Assembly (NCBI RefSeq): GCF_030014955.1
Contig: NZ_JAGRPV010000001.1
Coordinates: 1,116,001 to 1,180,000 of the forward strand
Direction: 5' to 3'
DNA: 64,000 bases
DNA from: Cohnella hashimotonis
Lineage (GTDB): Bacteria; Bacillota; Bacilli; Paenibacillales; Paenibacillaceae
A program made the position numbers and the translations under genes. Positions 35,351 to 44,360 of this stretch are shown here, one piece after another (the stretch's first letter is position 1; every line of letters begins with the position of its first letter). The notes beneath the pieces are model-generated. The model searched no databases. It saw nothing but the letters and a program-made list of their open reading frames with translations, and had not been told where the DNA came from.

Positions 35351-36571
35351 ATGGCTTTGAACGTTTCATGGAAGAGGAATCTGTACGTACTCTGGACCGG
35401 CGTGTTTTTTTGCAGCATGGCTTACTCGGCCGCCATACCGTTCATCCCTTTGTTCCTGAAAAACGACCTGGGCGTCGAGCATCACGTCAACCAGTGGTCG
35501 GGGTTCGCGTTCGGCGTTACTTTTCTCGCAAGCGCGCTGATCGCGCCATATTGGGGGTCGCTTGCCGACAAATACGGGCGCAGACCGATGTTGATCCGCT
35601 CCGGCTACAGTCTCGCGGCGTTGTACCTGATCACCTATTTCGTGCACGATCCGTATGTGTTTCTGTTGGTGCGGGTGTGCCAAGGCTTGCTTGCAGGCTA
35701 TGTTCCGGCTTCGATCGCGCTGGTCGCGACGAATACGCCGGAGGAAAAATCGGGATACGCGCTCGGCGTCATGGCGACGGCCGGCGCCAGCGGCGGCATC
35801 ATCGGGCCGCTCGTCGGCGGCGTCGTGAGCCATCTGACGGGCAACCGGGAGGCTTTTTTATTTTCGGCGGCAGTCGTTTTCGTATCGGCACTGATCGCGA
35901 GCTTTTTCGTCAAAGAGGAGAAATTCAACCGTTCGGCAAAGCGGTCCAGCATCCGCGAGGATCTGTCGCAGGCGGTCCACAACCGCACGTTCATCACGCT
36001 GCTCCTGCTTGTCGGCCTTAGCACCTTCTCCGTCATGATCCTGGAGCCGCTGCTGACGATCTACATGACACAGCTAGGCGGGGAGCAATCCGATGCTTCG
36101 CTGCAGGCAGGAATCGTCTTCTCGGCCGTCGGTATCGCGACGCTGATCGCGGCGCCGCAGTGGGGCAAGATCGGCCAGCGGATCGGCTTCATCAAAGTGC
36201 TCGTCATCGGTCTCGCAGGCGGGGGCATCGGCAATCTACTCCAATTTTTCGTCGGGCATTATACCGAGTTCGGCGCGCTCCGTTTCGTATACGGCCTATT
36301 CTTCGCCGGCGTCTATCCCGCGCTTAACGCCATGATCGTACGCGTCACGGCGCCGGAATTTCGGGGCCGCGCCTTCAGCCTCAGCCAATCGTCCACACAG
36401 CTGGCCACGATGCTCGGACCGGTGCTCGGCGGCTTGCTCTCCGGCTGGATTCCGATCCGCTGGGTGTTCGTGCTTAACGGGTTGATGCTCTTATGTTCGG
36501 CCCTCTTGCTGTTCCGCAAGCGGCACTTGGACCGCCCCGAGCCCAGCTCGGCCGGGGAGGGCGCCGCATGA
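35351..36571 (+). CDS. MFS transporter, DHA1 multidrug type
   Basis: 406 residues, twelve predicted membrane spans. Motif A (GSLADKYGRRPML) sits between helices 2 and 3, motif C-like ASGGIIGPLVGG lies in helix 5, and a degenerate motif A (PQWGKIGQRIGF) in the second half. This is the layout of the proton-coupled drug efflux subfamily (MdtG/Bmr-like); substrate unknown. ATG follows GAGGAAGTGA closely. The gene overlaps the next by four bases. Confidence 0.88.
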   Translation: MALNVSWKRNLYVLWTGVFFCSMAYSAAIPFIPLFLKNDLGVEHHVNQWSGFAFGVTFLASALIAPYWGSLADKYGRRPMLIRSGYSLAALYLITYFVHDPYVFLLVRVCQGLLAGYVPASIALVATNTPEEKSGYALGVMATAGASGGIIGPLVGGVVSHLTGNREAFLFSAAVVFVSALIASFFVKEEKFNRSAKRSSIREDLSQAVHNRTFITLLLLVGLSTFSVMILEPLLTIYMTQLGGEQSDASLQAGIVFSAVGIATLIAAPQWGKIGQRIGFIKVLVIGLAGGGIGNLLQFFVGHYTEFGALRFVYGLFFAGVYPALNAMIVRVTAPEFRGRAFSLSQSSTQLATMLGPVLGGLLSGWIPIRWVFVLNGLMLLCSALLLFRKRHLDRPEPSSAGEGAA

Positions 36572-37494
36572 CCGTTTTTTTGCATATTCTCGTGAACAAC
36601 GTACTTCCGATTTCGATTTTGATCGCGCTCGGCATCATCTTGCAACGCTGCTTTAAGCTGGACATTCGGACGCTGTCGAAGCTGAACTTTTATTTATTTT
36701 CTCCCGCGATCATGTTCAAGCTGCTCTACAATACGGCCATCTCGCTCTCTCTGTTTGGCATGGTCATGGCGTTTTTCGCCATTTTTATGCTGCTCCAGTA
36801 CGCGCTCGTTTCGGCGGTCGTCCGTCTTCGCGGATACGGTCCGTCGATGCGCAGCGCGATGCAGTGCAGCGTGCTGTTCTACAACAGCGCAAACTACGGG
36901 ATCCCGCTTAACCAGCTGGCGTTCCACAACAACCCGTATACGTTGTCCGTACAGGTGCTGATCATGATGATGCAGTCCCTCATTCCAAATACATACGGCG
37001 TTTACAGCGTCAATGCGCACAAGTCGGATTGGCGCCAGATTCGCCGGGTCATTCTGTCGATGCCGGTCATCTACGTGATTCCCGTGGCGCTGCTGATGCG
37101 CTACCTCTCGGTGCCGCTGCCGGACTCCGTCGTGACCTCCGTCGATTATTTATCCAATGCCTTCATCGGCACGGCGCTGATCACGCTCGGCGTGCAGCTG
37201 GGGAGCATGGCTTGGCGCATCAGCCGCCAGCTGTTGTCGGACATCGGGTTATCCCTGGTGCTGCGCTTGGCAGCCGGTCCGCTGCTTGCATGGGGCGCTT
37301 GCGAAATCATAGGCGCGCACGGCTTGCTGGCAAGCGCTTTGATCGTCTCGTCCGCCGTTCCCACCTCGCTAAGCAGCGTACTGCTCGCCGTCGAATTCGA
37401 CAACGAACCCGAGTTTGCCTCGCAGACGGTTTTCGCCTCGACTGCGGTCAGCACCGTGACGGTGGCGGCGGTTATCGCGATACTGGGCGTGTAA
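36568..37494 (+). CDS. AEC-family (auxin efflux carrier-like) transporter
   Basis: 308 residues, about ten hydrophobic segments in the PF03547 pattern: LPISILIALGIILQRCFKLD at the start, YNSANYGIPLNQLAF in helix 4 and LIVSSAVPTSLSSVLLAVEFD near the C-terminus. Bacterial members export malate or other carboxylates, or have unknown substrates. ATG overlaps the MFS stop (ATGA), so the two transporters are co-translated. Confidence 0.85.
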   Translation: MTVFLHILVNNVLPISILIALGIILQRCFKLDIRTLSKLNFYLFSPAIMFKLLYNTAISLSLFGMVMAFFAIFMLLQYALVSAVVRLRGYGPSMRSAMQCSVLFYNSANYGIPLNQLAFHNNPYTLSVQVLIMMMQSLIPNTYGVYSVNAHKSDWRQIRRVILSMPVIYVIPVALLMRYLSVPLPDSVVTSVDYLSNAFIGTALITLGVQLGSMAWRISRQLLSDIGLSLVLRLAAGPLLAWGACEIIGAHGLLASALIVSSAVPTSLSSVLLAVEFDNEPEFASQTVFASTAVSTVTVAAVIAILGV

Positions 37495-37635
37495 CGACTG
37501 TTTTGTACAGGTGCATGGTCATGGGGACTGGGCGCGGTGTACATAGGTTACCCCTGGTATATTGTGCGCCCCATGCAACTTCTCCTGATCTGGAAGCGTC
37601 TGGATGTTAGACGGATACAGATCGGGGGAATATGG

Positions 37636-38499
37636 ATGAAAAAATATGCGGTATATTGGATCCTAGGCGCGCTGCTGATCTTGCAGGGCTGCGGAGCTCG
37701 CGAGGTTTTTACGGGAGCGGAGACCGGAGGAGAGCTGCCGAAGTCTCCTTCGGCACCCGCTTCGTCCGTGCAGTTGCCCGCGCCTTCCGCAGACTCTTAT
37801 AAGATGCCGGATGTCGTGCCGCATCTTGAGGTGTCCGTTGGCGGCACGACCTTCGAGGCACAGACCGGCAGCTTCTGCTGGAGCGACAACAAAAAAGGCA
37901 TCGGCGTGTGCGCGGATGCCGCAGCGATGCCGCCTAGCTTCGAGGACGTCAAGGTCAAGCCGTTCGCGAACGCAGGCGACGAGATCGCGCTTGCCTGGTC
38001 GGGGGATCCGCCGGACAGCGTTCACAGTATTGCGTACTTCCCCGGGACGGAGCGGCCCGTCGAGGCCATTGAGCTGCGGGATGGGAAGCTTCGAGTCGCA
38101 GCAGGCAAAGGCGATCAATTGTACGAGGTGACGGCAACCTGGCCGCAAGGTACGGTTCCTTTCTTTTTCGGTATTCGCGCCGACGCCGAAGAAAATGCAG
38201 CGAACGCAGAAGAAGCTGACTCCGCTCTGCGCAAGCTTGCCTGGGAGGCAATGCCTGAGAGCGACAGGGCATCCGTCGTCGGCGATTGGTGGGAGGCCGA
38301 GATTGACGTGCCGGGATTTCATCCGGCCGGCCTCTCTGCCGTCGATGGCGAGGGTGAGGTGATCGAACTTCCTTCGGCCGACCCCGAGCAGTTGAGAAAG
38401 GTGACCTTTCATACGAAAAATGAACCCAAGCTCGGACCGATGGTCGCGGTGATCGATCGCGAATCCCGCGATCTGCTCGGCTGGCTGCTCCGTGATTAA
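37636..38499 (+). CDS. Hypothetical lipoprotein
   Basis: 287 residues; lipobox LQGC at residues 16-19 gives a lipidated Cys, followed by a Pro/Ser-rich linker. The mature part shows beta-sandwich-like stretches (EVSVGGTTFEAQTGSFCWSD) and a WPQGTVPFFFGIRA motif seen in small Bacillales secreted proteins of unknown role. Start ATG at 37636 follows GGGGGA. Alone between the AEC carrier and yceI; function unknown. Confidence 0.72.
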   Translation: MKKYAVYWILGALLILQGCGAREVFTGAETGGELPKSPSAPASSVQLPAPSADSYKMPDVVPHLEVSVGGTTFEAQTGSFCWSDNKKGIGVCADAAAMPPSFEDVKVKPFANAGDEIALAWSGDPPDSVHSIAYFPGTERPVEAIELRDGKLRVAAGKGDQLYEVTATWPQGTVPFFFGIRADAEENAANAEEADSALRKLAWEAMPESDRASVVGDWWEAEIDVPGFHPAGLSAVDGEGEVIELPSADPEQLRKVTFHTKNEPKLGPMVAVIDRESRDLLGWLLRD

Positions 38500-38523
38500 A
38501 CTTAAAAATGGCTTGTGCGATCG

Positions 38524-38557
38524 GCCGTTCCCGCCGGATGACGGGGCGGCTTTTTTT
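38524..38557 (+). terminator. Rho-independent terminator of the lipoprotein gene
   Basis: GCCGTTCC pairs with GGGGCGGC (two G-U pairs) and is followed by seven T residues. Confidence 0.75.
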
Positions 38558-38580
38558 AAATGTAAAGATAAATTACACAG

Positions 38581-38609
38581 TTGACAGCCGCCCGATATTA
38601 CTCTATATT
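38581..38609 (+). promoter_or_regulatory. Strong sigma-A promoter of yceI
   Basis: TTGACA - 17 bases - TATATT. The AT-rich leader after it contains related TTACTTAACTTAA and TTAGTTAATTA stretches that could be a repressor site; this is tentative. Confidence 0.85.
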
Positions 38610-38677
38610 TAGGATATGTTACTTAACTTAATAAAGCATGTTCCTAAATGTTAGTTAATTATGAGGAGGAAAATAAA

Positions 38678-39208
38678 ATGGCAAAATCCGCTTGGGGTAT
38701 TGACGCATCGCACAGCTCGATCGATTTCTCGATCCGCCACTTGATGATCTCGAAGGTAAAGGGCACGTTCCACACGTTCGAAGCGAACGTAAACGCGGAT
38801 GCAGACGACCTGACGACGGCCGACATCGAGCTGTCCATCGACCTGTCCAGCATCGACACGCGCAATGCCGACCGCGACGCGCACCTGCGCAACGCCGATT
38901 TCTTTGATGTCGAGAACCATCCGAAGCTGATCTTCAAGGCGACCAACATCGTCAAGACCGGCGCAGGCGAATACGACGTCACAGGCGACGTGACGCTGCA
39001 TGGCGTTACGAAGCAAGAAACGTTCGAAGTGACGTACGAAGGCGCATCGAAGGATCCGTGGGGCAACCAGCGCGCGGGCTTCAGCGCGAAGGGCAAGATC
39101 AAGCGCAGCGACTATGGACTGACGTACAACGCAGCACTGGAAACGGGCGGCGTCATGCTGGGCGACGATGTGGCCATCTCGCTCGAACTGGAAGCCGTTA
39201 AGGCGTAA
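38678..39208 (+). CDS. yceI: YceI-family lipocalin-like protein
   Basis: 176 residues without a signal peptide: a ten-strand YceI barrel beginning WGIDASHSSIDFSIRHLMIS and VKGTFHTFEANV, with HLRNADFFDVENHPKLIF and GDVTLHGVTKQETFEV later. YceI proteins bind polyisoprenoid-like lipids; the Bacillus forms are cytoplasmic and often under MarR-type control. GAGGAGGA precedes the ATG. The strong promoter suggests inducible high expression. Confidence 0.92.
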   Translation: MAKSAWGIDASHSSIDFSIRHLMISKVKGTFHTFEANVNADADDLTTADIELSIDLSSIDTRNADRDAHLRNADFFDVENHPKLIFKATNIVKTGAGEYDVTGDVTLHGVTKQETFEVTYEGASKDPWGNQRAGFSAKGKIKRSDYGLTYNAALETGGVMLGDDVAISLELEAVKA

Positions 39209-39230
39209 GCTGGCACTAATTATGGATAAG

Positions 39231-39285
39231 AAGGGCTGTTCCTCAGTCATGAAAATGACCGAGGGGCGGTCCTTCGTTTTTTTTG
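39231..39285 (+). terminator. Rho-independent terminator of yceI
   Basis: Imperfect 20-bp stem (39231-39250 with 39255-39274) around GAAA, then a run of eight T residues. Confidence 0.85.
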
Positions 39286-39364
39286 TTGCCGAACATCCCT
39301 GTCGCAGGTATATTAGCGCTAAAAGCGACGGGCCGCTATCGGCGCGATCGCAAGGAGAATCGAG

Positions 39365-40213
39365 ATGCTCGAGATGTTCAGCTTCGACGCCGCAGTGCCG
39401 CTTCATCTGTTCGAATACAGCCTGAAAACGGAGCGTACAGAGCAGCATTGGCACTCCTTTTTCGAGATCGGCTACTGCCTCGAGGGTCGCGGCACTTTTT
39501 TTATCGGGGAGGAGACAGTGACTGTCGAGCCGGGCGCGCTGATGCTGTTCCCGCCTTACGAGCCTCACATCGCCATGGCCGAGGCAGCGGGTTGCCGGTT
39601 CGCGTTCGTATATTTCAGCGAGTCTTTATTTGCCCCCGAGGATCGGTATTTGCTGCGGCCGTTCGCGCGCGCGGCGACCTGGAACGAGCCTGAATGGCGC
39701 TTGCATCGGCCTGCGGCGTCCGAACAACCCGGGCCGTTGCTGGCTGCCATGCTGGGCGAGTATGAAGCGAAGCGGTCGTCGTACGGTCCGCTTCTGCGAT
39801 CGTCGATGCTGACGCTCGCCGTCTGGCTGTACCGAGCCGAAGAAGCGCGATACGGACGCAGGGAATGGCGGGAGCGAAGCGATGCGCTCGAGCGTTTGCG
39901 CCCTGCGCTGGATGCGGTAGCCCAGAGATTCAGGGAGCCGTTCGGGCTGCGAGAGGCGGCGAAGACGCTGTCGCTGAGCGAGTCTCGTACGCGTCATCTT
40001 TTTGTCGAGGGCGTGGGCAAGCGGTTTAAGGAGTACCTGACGTTCGTGAGGGTGCAGGAGGCCAAGCGTTTGCTGGCGACGAGCGATTTGTCGGTGACGG
40101 ACGTGTACCTTGCCTGCGGTTTTCAGAGCGCGGCTCCGTTTTACCGTTCGTTTCGGCAGTTGGTAGGATTGAATCCACAGCAATACCGCGAAAGATACAC
40201 GGTCGGAGGATAG
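39365..40213 (+). CDS. AraC-family regulator with cupin sensor domain
   Basis: 282 residues. The N-terminal cupin (about 1-110) has EQHWHSFFEIGYCLEGRGTFFIGEE and LMLFPPYEPH; the C-terminal double helix-turn-helix (about 185-280) has LREAAKTLSLSESRTRHLF and SVTDVYLACGFQSAAPFYRSFRQLVGLNPQQYR. Probably a sugar-responsive activator, as is usual for this architecture in Paenibacillaceae. It precedes the ADP-ribosylglycohydrolase gene on the same strand and may control it; that is inferred from proximity alone. Confidence 0.9.
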   Translation: MLEMFSFDAAVPLHLFEYSLKTERTEQHWHSFFEIGYCLEGRGTFFIGEETVTVEPGALMLFPPYEPHIAMAEAAGCRFAFVYFSESLFAPEDRYLLRPFARAATWNEPEWRLHRPAASEQPGPLLAAMLGEYEAKRSSYGPLLRSSMLTLAVWLYRAEEARYGRREWRERSDALERLRPALDAVAQRFREPFGLREAAKTLSLSESRTRHLFVEGVGKRFKEYLTFVRVQEAKRLLATSDLSVTDVYLACGFQSAAPFYRSFRQLVGLNPQQYRERYTVGG

Positions 40214-40316
40214 CCGTTTTTAAGAATGGAATCGGGTCAAAAAGAGATGAAAGCGCATCCCCTACAAGTTAAGGTGAGAGTAGGAAAATTACCGATACCG
40301 AAGGGGTGCGTGAACG

Positions 40317-41726
40317 ATGGCTGGATGGGAAAAGTTGAGCGAGCTCATGCGCAGGGAAATCATTCAACGGAACGAGGAAGGTTGTGTCGTAGACGGATTC
40401 GAGAGCCGGCTGGCACAGTGCGGGGAAGACGAGGAGCAGCTTATGGCGTTGTACCGAGAGTTAAGCGCGCTCGAGCCGAGCCCGGACTTTCCGTTTGTGG
40501 AGCCGTCGGATCTGGCGGGTATTCGTGCGCTGCGTCCCGATGCGAGCCGCAGCCGGGGCGGCAGCGTCCCTGAGCTGAGCGAAGCGGCTTGGCGCGACAA
40601 GTTTCTCGGCGCCTGGTCGGGCAGGCTGAGCGGCTGCGCGCTCGGCAAACCGCTGGAGTCATGGCCGATGATGGGCGGCTCGAACGGCAACCCGGGCTGG
40701 CGCAACGTGCAGCTCTGGTTCGAGGGCGCCGATGCCTGGCCGATCCGCGGTTATACGCCTGAGCGGTCGCGCGCGGAGTCCGAACACATTTTCATTTCAG
40801 ATTGGTGCATGAAGAGCACGCGCGAGCGGATCCGCTTCATGGAGAGCGACGACGACGTCCGGTACACGGTGCTCGGACTTCTGATGCTGGAAGAGAAAGG
40901 TCTGGACTGGGATGCGTGGGATATCGGCAAGCTCTGGCACAGCCGTTTGACCTACCAGCAGGTGTGTACGGCGGAGACGCAGGCATACTTAAACTTCGCG
41001 CAGGTAACCTCCCATATGAAACGGGATAAGCCGGCGGACTGGACGTTCAAGCAGGAATGGGTGCGCACGCACCTGAATCCGTATCGCGAATGGATTGGCG
41101 CGCAGATCCGGGCGGACGGCTTCGCTTACGGCGCTGCGGGCAATCCGGAGCTGGCGGCCGAGCTGGCTTGGCGGGACGCATCCTTTTCCCACGTAAAGAA
41201 CGGCATCTACGGGGAAATGTTCGCGGCCGCGATGATTGCGGCAGCCTTTACGGAAACGGATCCGGAGCGGATCGTCGAAGCGGGCCTGCGCGAGATCCCT
41301 GGCACTTCCCGGCTCGCGTGCGACATCGCACAGGCGGTAGACATCGCGAAGGACGCGAAGGACCAGCTCGAGCTCGTGGATCGCATCTGGGAGGCGTTCA
41401 AACACTACGATGCGGTTCATACGAACAACAACGCGGCCTTGGTGGCGGCGGCGCTCATTTATTCGGGCGGCGACTTTGAAAAAGGAATCACGACCGCGGT
41501 GCTCGGCGGCTGGGATACGGACTGCAACGGCGCGACCGTCGGTTCGATTCTGGGGGCCTGCCTCGGCGCGTCGGCTTTGCCGACATCGTGGATCGAGCCG
41601 CTGAACGATACGTTTTACGCGGATCTGACCGGATTTGACCCGATTTCTATTTCCGCTTGCGCGGAACGCAGCTACCAGGTCTTTCTGCGAATTCGCGATC
41701 AAGCGGCCGCGTTGGCGGGAAGATAA
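40317..41726 (+). CDS. ADP-ribosylglycohydrolase-fold protein with N-terminal extension
   Basis: 469 residues. An N-terminal helical section of about 95 residues precedes an ADP-ribosylglycohydrolase (DraG/ARH-type) domain: FLGAWSGRLSGCALGKPLESW, SDDDVRYTVLGLLML, and GGWDTDCNGATVGSILGACLGA, which holds the metal-binding DTD. Such proteins cleave ADP-ribose from proteins or nucleosides, or act on related glycosides. ATG at 40317 follows AAGGGGTG. The AraC neighbour and the extension point to a metabolic rather than signalling role; this is inference. Confidence 0.85.
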   Translation: MAGWEKLSELMRREIIQRNEEGCVVDGFESRLAQCGEDEEQLMALYRELSALEPSPDFPFVEPSDLAGIRALRPDASRSRGGSVPELSEAAWRDKFLGAWSGRLSGCALGKPLESWPMMGGSNGNPGWRNVQLWFEGADAWPIRGYTPERSRAESEHIFISDWCMKSTRERIRFMESDDDVRYTVLGLLMLEEKGLDWDAWDIGKLWHSRLTYQQVCTAETQAYLNFAQVTSHMKRDKPADWTFKQEWVRTHLNPYREWIGAQIRADGFAYGAAGNPELAAELAWRDASFSHVKNGIYGEMFAAAMIAAAFTETDPERIVEAGLREIPGTSRLACDIAQAVDIAKDAKDQLELVDRIWEAFKHYDAVHTNNNAALVAAALIYSGGDFEKGITTAVLGGWDTDCNGATVGSILGACLGASALPTSWIEPLNDTFYADLTGFDPISISACAERSYQVFLRIRDQAAALAGR

Positions 41727-41820
41727 GCGAACGCCGATCTATTTTGCGGCTTCCCGACATAAGCATGAAGAGAGTTCGTCCTGAATTCGGCATGCTTAGG
41801 GAAGGGATGTGAAGTCCCGG

Positions 41821-42747
41821 ATGCGTAGAAAATGGGGACGCTGGCCGCCGGCCAGCAGAAGCTGGAGCCTGAGATTGCCTGCCTCGCGAGGCTGGAGGAA
41901 CGCGAGAAGCGCGCCGTTCCGAGCGAGGGCGTCGTCGGGTTTTGGCAGAAGCAGGGGCTTCGTCGCCAGACCCGCCAGGAGCAAGCCTGCCGTATCGGCC
42001 CGCGCTTATTCCCACCGGCCCCGCATGGCCGGCAGCCGGGCGGGCAGGACGCCGCGCCTTCCGCGCAAATACTTTTTTTTCGCGCTGCTTGCGATCGCGC
42101 TTTTCGCCGCCGTTCAGTCCTTTATCTACTTGGACCGTTATCTGAGAGAGCCGCTCATGTTCCTTGCCAAGCAGCGAATTACCGAGATGGCCGTCCAGGC
42201 GATCAATTCGGCCATTACCGAGAATATCGCGGCAGGCGCGGACGGCAGCAAGATGGTGCAATGGAAAACGAACGCGGACGGGAAGACGGCCGGCATCGAG
42301 ATCGATTACAAGGAACAAATGCGAATCACCGCGCAGACGATCACGGTCGTCGAGGCCGCGTTGAAGGAGCAGGAGGCGCTGCACGAGCGTATCCCGATCG
42401 GCCATGCCGTCGACAGTCCGTTCCTGTCGTCGCTCGGCCCGAGCGTGGCGGTCAGGCTGCATCCGATCAGCACGGTGCAGGCGGAGGTGCGGACCCGCCA
42501 GACGAGCGCGGGCATCAACAACGTTCTCGTCGAGGTGTACATTCACGTCGCGACCGAGATCGCGATCGTCATTCCGTTCGACCGGGAGCCGAATAGGATC
42601 GAGACGGACATCCCGCTCTCTTATGTGATGGTGGCGGGAGACACGCCGCTGTACTATTACGACGGCAGCGGCAATCCCGTCGGCAGCGGCGCTGCTCAGG
42701 CGCCGGTGCTGAGCCTGCCGGAGCCGGCGATGTCTGCAAGCCGCTGA
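41821..42747 (+). CDS. yunB: Sporulation protein YunB
   Basis: 308 residues from ATG at 41821 (GTG at 41809 is in frame). After a long Arg-rich N-terminus of about 85 residues comes a single membrane span (KYFFFALLAIALFAAVQSFI) and the YunB body: AINSAITENI, GIEIDYKEQMRITAQTI, IPIGHAVDSPFLSSLGPSVAVRL, INNVLVEVYIHVATEIAIVIPF. YunB is a mother-cell sporulation protein. B. subtilis YunB is about 50 residues shorter, so the true start may be downstream; no clear ribosome site is seen there. Located near lytH-like and lipA as in B. subtilis. Confidence 0.82.
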   Translation: MRRKWGRWPPASRSWSLRLPASRGWRNARSAPFRARASSGFGRSRGFVARPARSKPAVSARAYSHRPRMAGSRAGRTPRLPRKYFFFALLAIALFAAVQSFIYLDRYLREPLMFLAKQRITEMAVQAINSAITENIAAGADGSKMVQWKTNADGKTAGIEIDYKEQMRITAQTITVVEAALKEQEALHERIPIGHAVDSPFLSSLGPSVAVRLHPISTVQAEVRTRQTSAGINNVLVEVYIHVATEIAIVIPFDREPNRIETDIPLSYVMVAGDTPLYYYDGSGNPVGSGAAQAPVLSLPEPAMSASR

Positions 42748-42755
42748 CCGCCGGC

Positions 42756-42785
42756 TTGTTCCCTTCGAAGCCGGACTGCTATAAT
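42756..42785 (+). promoter_or_regulatory. Sigma-A promoter of the HesB-like gene
   Basis: TTGTTC - 18 bases - TATAAT, 36 bp before the start codon. Confidence 0.65.
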
Positions 42786-42821
42786 ACAGGCAGCTAGCAT
42801 CGAGAATGGAGGGTCGGCGAC

Positions 42822-43097
42822 ATGGAGCTTCGCATATCGAAGGCCGCTGCGGCCTGCTTCCTGGAGGAATGGGAATACAGGCGGGGCGACAAGGTCCGCG
42901 TCTACGTCCGTTATATCAGCGGAGGCAGCGAGCCCTACGGCTTCGGCATCATGCTGGACGATCCGGTGGATCCTGCCGCAGAAGCGGATGCGGACGGTCT
43001 TCATTTTTATATGGAAAGCAAGGACGTCTGGTTCATCGAGCACGGCACGCTCACGATCGACCGCGACGAGGGCGGCATCGCCTTCAAGGTCGGTTAA
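42822..43097 (+). CDS. HesB/IscA-like protein lacking the cluster cysteines
   Basis: 91 residues with the HesB/YneR fold pattern: MELRISKAAAACFLEEWEYR, GDKVRVYVRYISGGSEPYGFGI and VWFIEHGTLTIDRDEGGIAFKVG. The three cysteines that bind iron-sulfur clusters in IscA are absent; the only Cys is near the N-terminus. It belongs to the Bacillales subgroup of unknown role. ATG follows GGAGGG by 8 bases. Single-gene unit with its own promoter. Confidence 0.8.
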   Translation: MELRISKAAAACFLEEWEYRRGDKVRVYVRYISGGSEPYGFGIMLDDPVDPAAEADADGLHFYMESKDVWFIEHGTLTIDRDEGGIAFKVG

Positions 43098-43295
43098 AGC
43101 GGGAGTGAGGCTGCGTCAGGAGCAGTATGGGCCGTCACCGGGTCGTGCGATACGACGGCGGGACGGTCTTTTTTGCTGCAACTTCATTTGCCGGGAGAGC
43201 TGTTAGGCTGCCGCGCGCGCCGACAACGAATTGACAAACGGGCGGACGTCCGGGAAAATGACAAGCATACACTGATATCGCCGGGGGTTGAAGAC

Positions 43296-44210
43296 TTGAG
43301 CAAGATCGCAGTCATTGGCAGCATTAATATGGATATCGTGAATCAGGTCGAACAATTCCCGCAGCCGGGCGAGACGATCCACGGTCGCGGAACCGCTTAC
43401 CAGCCGGGCGGCAAAGGCGCTAATCAGGCCGTTGCGGCCGCATTGGCGGGAGACGGTGCGGTAATGATCGGCGCCGTGGGCGACGACGCGTTCGGCAGCG
43501 TGCTGACAGACTCGCTGCGGTCGCGCAGCGTAAATACCGCCTACGTATCGGTGAAGGCAGGCTCTTCGGGGCTCGCGTTCATCACCGTCTCCGAGAGCGG
43601 AGAAAATACGATCGTGTTGTCCGCGGGCAGCAACGGCAAGCTGACGGAGACGGACGTCTCGGGCAGCGCGTTGGCTGGCGTAGAGATCGCGCTGCTGCAG
43701 AACGAGATTCCGCCCGAGGTCAACCTGCATGCGCTGAAGCTGTGCGCGCAGCTGGGGATCAAGGCTTGCTACAATCCGGCGCCTGCGGCGAAGATTCCCG
43801 CGGAGGCGCTGCCGCTCATCGATACGATGGTCGTCAACGAGACCGAGGCGGAAGTCGTGAGCGGCTTGCCGGTGAACGGCCTGGAAGACGCCGAGCGAGC
43901 GGCGCGCGAGCTGCAGGCCGGAGGCGTCGGGCGAGTCATCGTGACGCTGGGCGGCAAAGGCGCGCTCGCGCTTGATCGGGACGGCGCTGCGCTGCGCGTG
44001 CCGGCCTTCAAGGTCGAGCCTGCGGACACGACCGCCGCGGGCGACACCTTTATCGGCGCCTACGCGGCGGCGACGGCGGCTGGCCTGGCGCTGAAGGAGG
44101 CGCTTCGCTACGCGGCGGCCGCGGCGGCGATCTCGGTTACGCGTCATGGCGCGCAGAGCTCGATTCCGGCGAAGGAAGAGATCGAGCGGTTTTTGCGGGA
44201 ACGGGCGTAA
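43296..44210 (+). CDS. rbsK: Ribokinase
   Basis: 304 residues from TTG at 43296, 8 bases after GGGGG; it yields the family start SKIAVIGSINMDIVNQVEQFPQPGET. PfkB-fold kinase with GRGTAYQPGGKGANQAVAAA, NETEAEVVSG, VTLGGKGAL and the catalytic ADTTAAGDTFIGAYAAA. It phosphorylates D-ribose to ribose-5-phosphate. No rbs transport genes are adjacent, so it may serve nucleoside salvage. Confidence 0.92.
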   Translation: MSKIAVIGSINMDIVNQVEQFPQPGETIHGRGTAYQPGGKGANQAVAAALAGDGAVMIGAVGDDAFGSVLTDSLRSRSVNTAYVSVKAGSSGLAFITVSESGENTIVLSAGSNGKLTETDVSGSALAGVEIALLQNEIPPEVNLHALKLCAQLGIKACYNPAPAAKIPAEALPLIDTMVVNETEAEVVSGLPVNGLEDAERAARELQAGGVGRVIVTLGGKGALALDRDGAALRVPAFKVEPADTTAAGDTFIGAYAAATAAGLALKEALRYAAAAAAISVTRHGAQSSIPAKEEIERFLRERA

Positions 44211-44271
44211 TGAAGCAGTGTCGCGCAGAGGAGGCCGCGTAGGAGGCCTAACTCTTGCGGATTAAACAAAC

Positions 44272-44298
44272 AAACGGCGCATAGAGCGCCGTTTTTGT
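44272..44298 (+). terminator. Rho-independent terminator of rbsK
   Basis: AAACGGCGC / GCGCCGTTT with a 5-nt loop, followed by a T-rich tail. Confidence 0.88.
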
Positions 44299-44360
44299 TT
44301 TTGCCGGAGATGCAGGAGAGCAAATGTGTTACAAGGACCTGAGCGGCAGGGAGCGCGAGC

